Source: Cryptomeria japonica (Eukaryota; Streptophyta; Pinopsida; Cupressales; Cupressaceae). Taken from it: a DNA stretch of 64,000 nucleotides. The notes under the pieces are model-generated. The model ran no database searches. It had not been told where the DNA came from and saw only the letters and a program-made list of their open reading frames with translations. Shown one piece after another: positions 58,207 to 64,000 of the stretch. A program made the translations under genes and the position numbers. The stretch covers positions 122,727,640 through 122,791,639 of the forward strand of contig NC_081410.1 of the NCBI RefSeq assembly GCF_030272615.1. The letters run 5' to 3'. Within the stretch, counting starts at the first letter, position 1, and the number at the start of each line of letters is the position of its first letter.

Positions 58207-58690
58207 GTCCTAACGAAGTCCAATTTCATGAGGTAGCAGTGACCAACCAATTAGATTTAACACCAAGAGATAGTCACAACACCAATTGGAGGAGAGACTA
58301 ACACCATATTCCTCAACTAGGGAAGAATCCATGAGAGGAACTTTAGGGAAAAAAGGTGGAGTAGAAACATCCAACCTATAAATAATAAGAGGCTTAGGCA
58401 CCTCCAAATTAAGATAAAACTCATCTACATACACTATAAAATGTCCTTGAAGAGGATTATTCCACCAAATAGAAGATCTTGGGAACTTAAGGTTTGGAAA
58501 ATTTGATACAAAATGTCCCAGAACATAGCAACATCTATAGTGAAAAGGGAAGCCATATTAGTATAAGATTTGACTCTAAGAATGATTTGACACCTGCAAT
58601 AATACCTCTACTAGGAGAGGCATTGAAAAATCTAATTCCAATAGAATACAAGAAAAAAATGTGTGAAAAAATATTTTAGTAGCATTATAT
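58207..58690 (-). pseudogene. LINE (L1-type) ORF1 remnant with CCHC motif
   Basis: On the minus strand, in changing frames: LELDFSMPLLVEVLLQVSNH, then YGFPFHYRCCYVLGHFVSNF, then WWNNPLQGHFIVYVDEFYLN and on for about 75 codons to 58210. The layout (an EL/MDLS-P-L-P stretch, then Y-x-G-x-P-F-x-C-x2-C-x4-GH-x4-C) is that of the DUF4283 / zf-CCHC_4 ORF1 proteins of plant LINEs, which bind LINE RNA. Two of the four zinc ligands have changed (C to Y, C to F). The N-terminal DUF4283 part is missing or too decayed to see. Confidence 0.55.
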
Positions 58691-60599
58691 CAATGTATAA
58701 TGTTACCCCTAATATGGATTATAAACAATGGTGATATTAACTTTAATGACCATGACACTCACACAAGAACATGTAAAAGATATAAAATGTATACCCTTCA
58801 AATTTCGCAGCATTATTACACAAAAAAATAGGCCCCTAGAGGTAAGGAAGATAATTCTAAAGTAATTATGGTGAGGGAAGGTTTAATTTACTAAAAATAT
58901 TAAAGTGATAGTTAATGATATCATAGAGAAATATTGAGGAAGACATAGTGCCACCACTCAAAGGGAGATATGACTCTAGTAGAAAGATAAAGAAATACAA
59001 CGACCAATAAATTATTGGAAGACATGATGTCCCTAATGTAAGTAGATAAAAGGGAAATGGGATAAATACATGATGCTGCTCAAAGATAGTGTGAAAACTC
59101 TTAAAGTATGATGTAACAATGTAAGCACTAATGATATGGGTGAAGGCATGATTCTCACTATGGTAAGGATATATCCATCAAGCATAAACAATAAAGGGAG
59201 AGAAACTTGTGATCCATAGTCAAATATGAAAAATTTAGGAGTATGGTAAAAAAACACAATTTCAATAGGTAATGCTAAGAGACTAATGTAGTGATGTGGT
59301 CCTAATGTATAAACTATACAAGTATGATAACACTATAGGATCATAACATGTAGTTAATATGTGCTACTAAATTACAATAATCATAACATGATAACATGCA
59401 TGAAAAATAAATAATATCATAATGAAATGATAGTGAATATGGGAATGCATGACAATCATCAAATGGGAAAAAAGGTAACATAAGAAAACCTAAGTAGTAA
59501 TAAAAATAGTCATAAAATTATGGGTCAATATGAAGGTGAATTATGGAAACAAAGTATCAAACCAAGTGGTTCATAAATAAATAAATAATTTAGGTGAAAA
59601 GAGAGTGCAATATAAGAGGAAGAAAAGAAAATAAGAAAATTGATAATTGTCCCCCATGGAGGGATAAGAAGAATGAAATGATATAGAATAGTGAAATGAG
59701 TCTAAAAATAATGCTAAAAAGGGAATGAAAAAAAAATGGCAAAGTGTGAAAGAAATAAAGGGAAATAAAAATACAAAAGGAGAAATATAGACTTAGGCAC
59801 ATAGGTACATAGACTATAGTGGTGTTCATATCATTCAACAAACTAAAGAGTTACATCCTTTCCTCCAAATGATCATGACTGTATTCATCCAATGAATCCT
59901 CTCATCCCTACAAAACACATCTTCTTTATCTTTATTATCTTTTGCTTCTTGTTCTTATTTTCTTTTCTTTTCTCTCATGTGCTAACATTTTTGTATTCTT
60001 TTATGCACAATTAGGTACATACACATGCTCAATATGCATAGCATTAGGTACTTCTCATCTTACCCATCTATTATTGCTAAGTTATGGTTGTAATGGAATA
60101 ATAAGAATTTAGGCCACTACAACTTCTTACTTCAATTTCCAAATTCTAGTATTTTTTAGACTTTTTCTTTTGTTTCATTTCCTGGTACATGACTATTTTC
60201 TTATTTGTAATGACCATTAGAGGTTATGTATATCTGTCAAGTTTTGTATTCTTCTTAGCTATAGTTTGTGCAAAATTATGTTCCTTTGGTTTAAAAAAAT
60301 ATTTTCCAACCTATTTTTGATTTTTTACAACTCATAAAAATGTATCTTGTATAAATAATGTATAGTATCATGCATTTCATAAGTTACACTCTGGTGTCTT
60401 CACAAATATGTCCAATATAAAGTGACTAATGACAAATATTGGCTTGTAATGAGCCCTTTCTATCTTTATCACATTTCCTTTCAGTACAATTTGAACATTT
60501 CAAAAAAAAAAAGTGTAGCCTAAATAACTATTGTTTAATCAATGTTTGCCCAAGGAATACACCAAATGTACTAGAGGACGGTATCAGATGGCAAAAAAA
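58691..60599. other. Unassigned AT-rich sequence
   Basis: About 1.9 kb, very AT-rich, with no domain recognised. The Ty3 gag to the right runs on the minus strand toward this region, so pol would be expected here, but no protease or RT motif could be seen. Confidence 0.4.
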
Positions 60600-62080
60600 A
60601 CTAGTATATCTTTAGGTCCAATTATAGGACAATGCATCTCAACATGTCAATAGTAACCATGGAAGCATTCTGATGTGATATGTCCTTATTTTTAAAATTG
60701 TCCTTAATTGTATCCTCATGTATTTTAACATCATTTAAATAATGTGGAAATTTATATTGCATATTATGATTGAATATTGGGGGATGCAACTGATGGATTT
60801 CCACTACCATTTATGATTTTAACTTTAATCTTTTTGTTGTTGATGAGATCTTGTACCTTATTTTTAATGCATATACAAGATTAAATATAAGAGCTCTTAT
60901 CTTGATAAAAAATATAAAATTTATTGTTATTGTTTGTTTTAGGAAGTGGCTCATTTGAATCCAACATATGAATGGAAGGAAGAGTGATCGAATTAGCCTT
61001 CAAGAAACTTTGAAGAAAATAATCAATGGATTCTTGAAGTTTAGCTAACTTCATATAAGATTCCATTTAGAATGAAGGAAAAGTGGAGGTAATACCAATT
61101 TGATGAATTCCTTCCTTCAAATCATTATCCTTCGAAAAAAATATTTGACATTTGACATTTTGAATTTAGGAATCATGCTTGAATATTTTTTTGCTAGCAC
61201 CTCAGAGTAAATAATTTTTACATATGTACACAAATCAATTTAAATCATTTTTTTAAAATCAATTTAAGTACACATTGTCATGAATGAGTTAAGTAGTCCT
61301 TTGATAACTGTATTTTTCAATTCAAATTCATGTAAGGGAGTAATCATCTTAGAGAACAAGGACTAAAATCAAAACATAATCAGTAATATGTTGCTTTTTG
61401 TCTCGAGAACTCTTAAATAATTTTAAAACTCTAACTCTAAGATTCATATTAAATTTAAATAATTTCAAGAATACCTTAGTCAAATCCTTAAATGTATGAA
61501 TATCCTCATGAAAGTGAAAAAATATCAATAGCATAGTATTTTATGATCCATAAAATATTTTTTAATCGACTATCATCAAATAAGAAGTGTACACATGTTA
61601 CAATGAAAGATCTCAAATGTGTGTTAGGATCATATTTGCCACTGTACACTCATAATCAAGGTTTCATAAATACCATAGGGAGAAGGTGCATACAAATATC
61701 ATATGATAGTGGTGTTAGTCTATAATCCTTTAATTAATCACTATCTTACCCATTTGTTTCAACATCCAATCATTTTTAACTTGATCTATCTTGTGGGTTA
61801 GTGCATCAAGGGTTGAATATGTAAGGGTAATTGGTGAAGGTTGTGGAGTACTATGACATGGATAGGAATGAGTGTGAGGTTTGAGAGTTGATGAGATGGA
61901 AAAGAGGTATGGATAAAGAAAGGTAATGAAGAATATGCAAAGGCATGGAAGGAGAGAGAATAAGAGATAAACATAACATGGGATGGAGTGACAAATCTAC
62001 TAGTGGCACAAATAGGAGGGGTGATAATAATTTGGATAGTGGTAAATACATACACATGGAGGTGTAATACATCATATGCG
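60600..62080 (-). pseudogene. gag: Ty3/gypsy gag remnant (Tat-like), minus strand
   Basis: N-terminal part: STLDALTHKIDQVKNDWMLK and QMGKIVIN (about 61720-61825). Capsid (Retrotrans_gag): KYDPNTHLRSFIVTCVHFLF (about 61600-61660) and HTFKDLTKVFLKLFKFNMNL (about 61450-61510), which line up with GDPKAHIRQFFIACIEV and WGDLVEAFIQHFSYN of E3. C-terminal motif: KFYIFYQDKSSYI and IKNKVQDLINNKKIKVKI (about 60820-60925), the decayed CxFH-x5-H...LK-x-K-x-QDLI block. Several stops and frameshifts. It is clearly a distinct family from E3. No LTR was identified on either side. Confidence 0.75.
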
Positions 62081-62486
62081 ATGTAGATATGTCAAGATGG
62101 ATTTAGTTAGGAGTAAGGGGATATAAAGGTGGAAGGTGTAGAAAGGAAAATATTATATCATGTAATACTAAAGAAGGAAGGTATCACACTATGAGAATGA
62201 ATATTGGTAATTGAAAGGATAATGGTGGGAAAGGGCTCAATGGTGAAAGAGGAGGAGAAAATAGATGCACTAACCAAAATATATGAAGTAATTTTGAAAC
62301 TAAAAATATGTAAGATATCTAATTTAAATGGATTATTAATGAAAGAATTGAGAGTCATATCAACTAATTATGTTGAGTTTTTTGTATTAACCAAACTACC
62401 AAGATTGTTTGTAAAGTATTGGTTAGCCAAATGAGTGTAATTATCATGAAACTCATCATTCTTTTAGGTTTTCTCAATACAAGCAT
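62081..62486. other. No recognisable feature
   Basis: AT-rich sequence, perhaps the leader of the minus-strand gag remnant. Confidence 0.3.
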
Positions 62487-63150
62487 TGTAGTGTCCCTCC
62501 TTGATACACTTTTATTTTGATGCATTGTTGGACATTATGGACTTGTTGAGATACATTTATGATACTCTTGGTAGATGCTTATGGTTTTGATTCTGATGAT
62601 AGACATTACATGTTGACAGATGATACATTATGCTTTATATGGATGAGGATAAATTATAGACTATGTTGAGATTTATGTTTGGATATTTATGCATATTCAA
62701 TGCTTTGTGTTTACTTATGATGTTATCATGATATGTGTTAACTTTACTTCATGATTATATTTGACATGATGATGCTATTGATGATGTGTCTTCTTTATGT
62801 TGCATTATTATTACATGGGGGGAAGGGATGATGTCATACCGCTCATCACGAGTTGGGTGTGATGTTGTGATTCTCTATCCACCAATGTGTATACTTCGTG
62901 ACTGTATTGTGTGTTTGTGTGTGTGCGTGCAAACGTTGTGCATAGATGTTTGGTGTTATGCAAGATTGCAGGTACTAGACATTGACTCTACCTAGCTTCA
63001 CAAGTCTGAGTGTGTCTCTAATCCCAATGGAAAGTTGAAAACTGAGAATGATATAACATCCTATCACATTTTAGGCCTAGTTGATACCTTACTAGTTCTA
63101 GTGTTTTGGTTAAGTTGTCATGTGGTGTTTATTTAATTATTATGTATTAT
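62487..63150. repeat. Partial long LTR related to the 4-kb solo LTR
   Basis: Starts TGTAGTGTCCCTCC, like TGTAGTACCCTACTC at 46441. It shares, in the same order, a TGTGTAT block, GCAGG followed by a CT-rich CTACCT-GCTTCACA-GTCTGAG/GTCTAAG block (about 62975-63010 against 46850-46876), then TTTTAATTATT. It breaks off at about 63150 where LINE coding sequence begins. Similarity is partial, so it is a related family. Confidence 0.5.
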
Positions 63151-63151
63151 T

Positions 63152-64000
63152 ATTGTTTTAATCCCCAAGATGTCTAATCTATTATCCTTTAGGGATTTCA
63201 GACCAATTTCCTTGTGTAACACAATCTATAAGATTGTTACCACAGCCAATTCCATTAGATTGACACAGCTCATCCCCAAAATCATTTCTAAGCAATAGGG
63301 TGGTTTTGTTCGAGGTAGGGAAATAGTTGAAGGGGATTTAGTAGTGCATGAAATAATACATTCAGTCATGTTGCACAAAGAAGAAGAAATGATGGTTAAG
63401 CTTGATATGTTGAAAGCATATGACAGGGTTAATTGGAGTTTCTTGCAACAAGTCCTTCTTAGATTTGGGTTTACCAAACTATGGAGCAAGTGGATTATAT
63501 CTTGTTTATCAGAGGCCAAGTTCATAGTTTTGGTAAATGGCAGTCCAGTGGGTTTCTTTTCCTCCTCCCAAGGACTTAGATAGGGAGATCTTCTATCCCC
63601 TTCCCTATTCATCATTATGGCGAAGGCCTTAAGTATAATGATAATAACTTTGCATAATTCTTCTTCCTAGAAGGGAATTCAAATTCCTCAAACACAAATA
63701 GTGGTGACACATTGTTTATTTGTAGATGATACAGTTTTGTTTGGGGAAGTGATGGTTAGGGAAGCAAAGGTGATCAAAAGAGCACTTCAACTTTATAGTG
63801 ATGTTTCAGGCCAAAAAGTAAGAGAGACTAAATCAAAAGCTTTTCTCTTCTATTGTTCATCAATTCTCTCAAAGAAATTACTATCCATTTTGGGTTTCAA
63901 ACAAACAAATTTACCTTGTAAGTACCTTGGAATACCACTTTTTTTAGGAAGAAATAAAGGTGCTATTGGGACTTTGTACTCTCTTTGATTAGGAATAAGA
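63152..64000 (+). pseudogene. LINE (L1-type) reverse transcriptase, 5'-truncated, runs off window
   Basis: One frame throughout, with stops at 63296-63298, 63581-63583, 63668-63670 and 63986-63988. RT motifs in order: LSFRDFRPISLCNTIYKI, GGFVRGREIVEGDLVVHEII, MVKLDMLKAYDRVNWSFLQQ, FVDDTVLFGEV (active site F-V-D-D; Asp pair at about 63724), VSGQKVRETKSKAFLF and CKYLGIPLFLGRNKG. This is the non-LTR RVT_1 domain of plant L1 elements. The endonuclease part is absent: the LINE starts just before the first RT motif and appears inserted in the LTR fragment at its left, typical 5' truncation. At least two of the four stops are TAG where glutamine is usual. Confidence 0.92.

Noticed and set aside
63226-63615. 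129-codon minus-strand open frame
   Set aside because: Shadow of the LINE reverse transcriptase, which is clear on the plus strand.

Overview
This is repeat-dense plant nuclear DNA, AT-rich, in which I found no host gene, tRNA or rRNA. Everything coding that I can recognise belongs to retroelements: Ty1/copia elements (one resembling the SIRE/Sirevirus lineage), Ty3/gypsy elements of Tat/Ogre-like and chromovirus-like type, and L1-type LINEs. The elements are old, full of stop codons and frameshifts, nested up to three deep, and not interrupted by any gene over 64 kb. That pattern points to a very large seed-plant genome, most likely a gymnosperm such as a conifer. The taxon is inference; the plant retroelement families are read from the translations.

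Layout. 1-2107: unidentified repeat R1, copy A. 2449-3647: SIRE-like LTR on the minus strand, followed by a decayed minus-strand ORF of unknown function (3805-5473). 6805-22157: copia element E1 (LTRs 6805-7221 and 21801-22157, tRNA-Met-type primer site). Into its leader a SIRE-like copia element E2 has inserted (8794-17437, exact 5-bp target duplication CTATT, LTRs of about 1.62 kb, decayed gag-PR-INT-RT-RH). 23602-24524 plus 33955-35049: R1 copy B, split by about 9.4 kb. That insert is a probable solo LTR, itself interrupted by a minus-strand Tat-like element E4 (24685-31964). E4 encodes an N-terminal repeat-rich protein, a retropepsin and a G-patch, but no reverse transcriptase or integrase. 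37500-39000: chromovirus-like RNase H/integrase remnant.

40319-54719 holds the most unusual object, element E3, bounded by an exact 5-bp duplication CATAT. It has an 817-bp 5' LTR, a primer site, a 2.5-kb leader with a triplicated ~304-bp repeat, gag and protease. Its protease is interrupted by a 4.0-kb solo LTR (exact TGGTT duplication). In place of pol it carries a roughly 2.5-kb inverted copy of its own leader, followed by a truncated 3' LTR. The two leader arms differ from each other more than the two LTRs do, so the inverted arm probably predates this insertion.

54888-57371: minus-strand SIRE-like LTR (carrying a ~1-kb element with terminal inverted repeats), its polypurine-rich 3' UTR and the last codons of pol. 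57376-57900: another LTR fragment. 58207-58690: LINE ORF1 remnant (minus). 60600-62080: Ty3 gag remnant (minus). 62487-63150: LTR fragment related to the 4-kb solo LTR. 63152-64000: LINE reverse transcriptase running off the end of the window.

No gene set here works together as a host pathway. The functional relations are those within each retroelement: gag forms the particle, protease matures it, RT/RNase H copies the RNA, integrase inserts the DNA. E3 and E4 lack the last two and would have depended on partner elements. Coordinates of decayed domains are approximate because they were read by eye.
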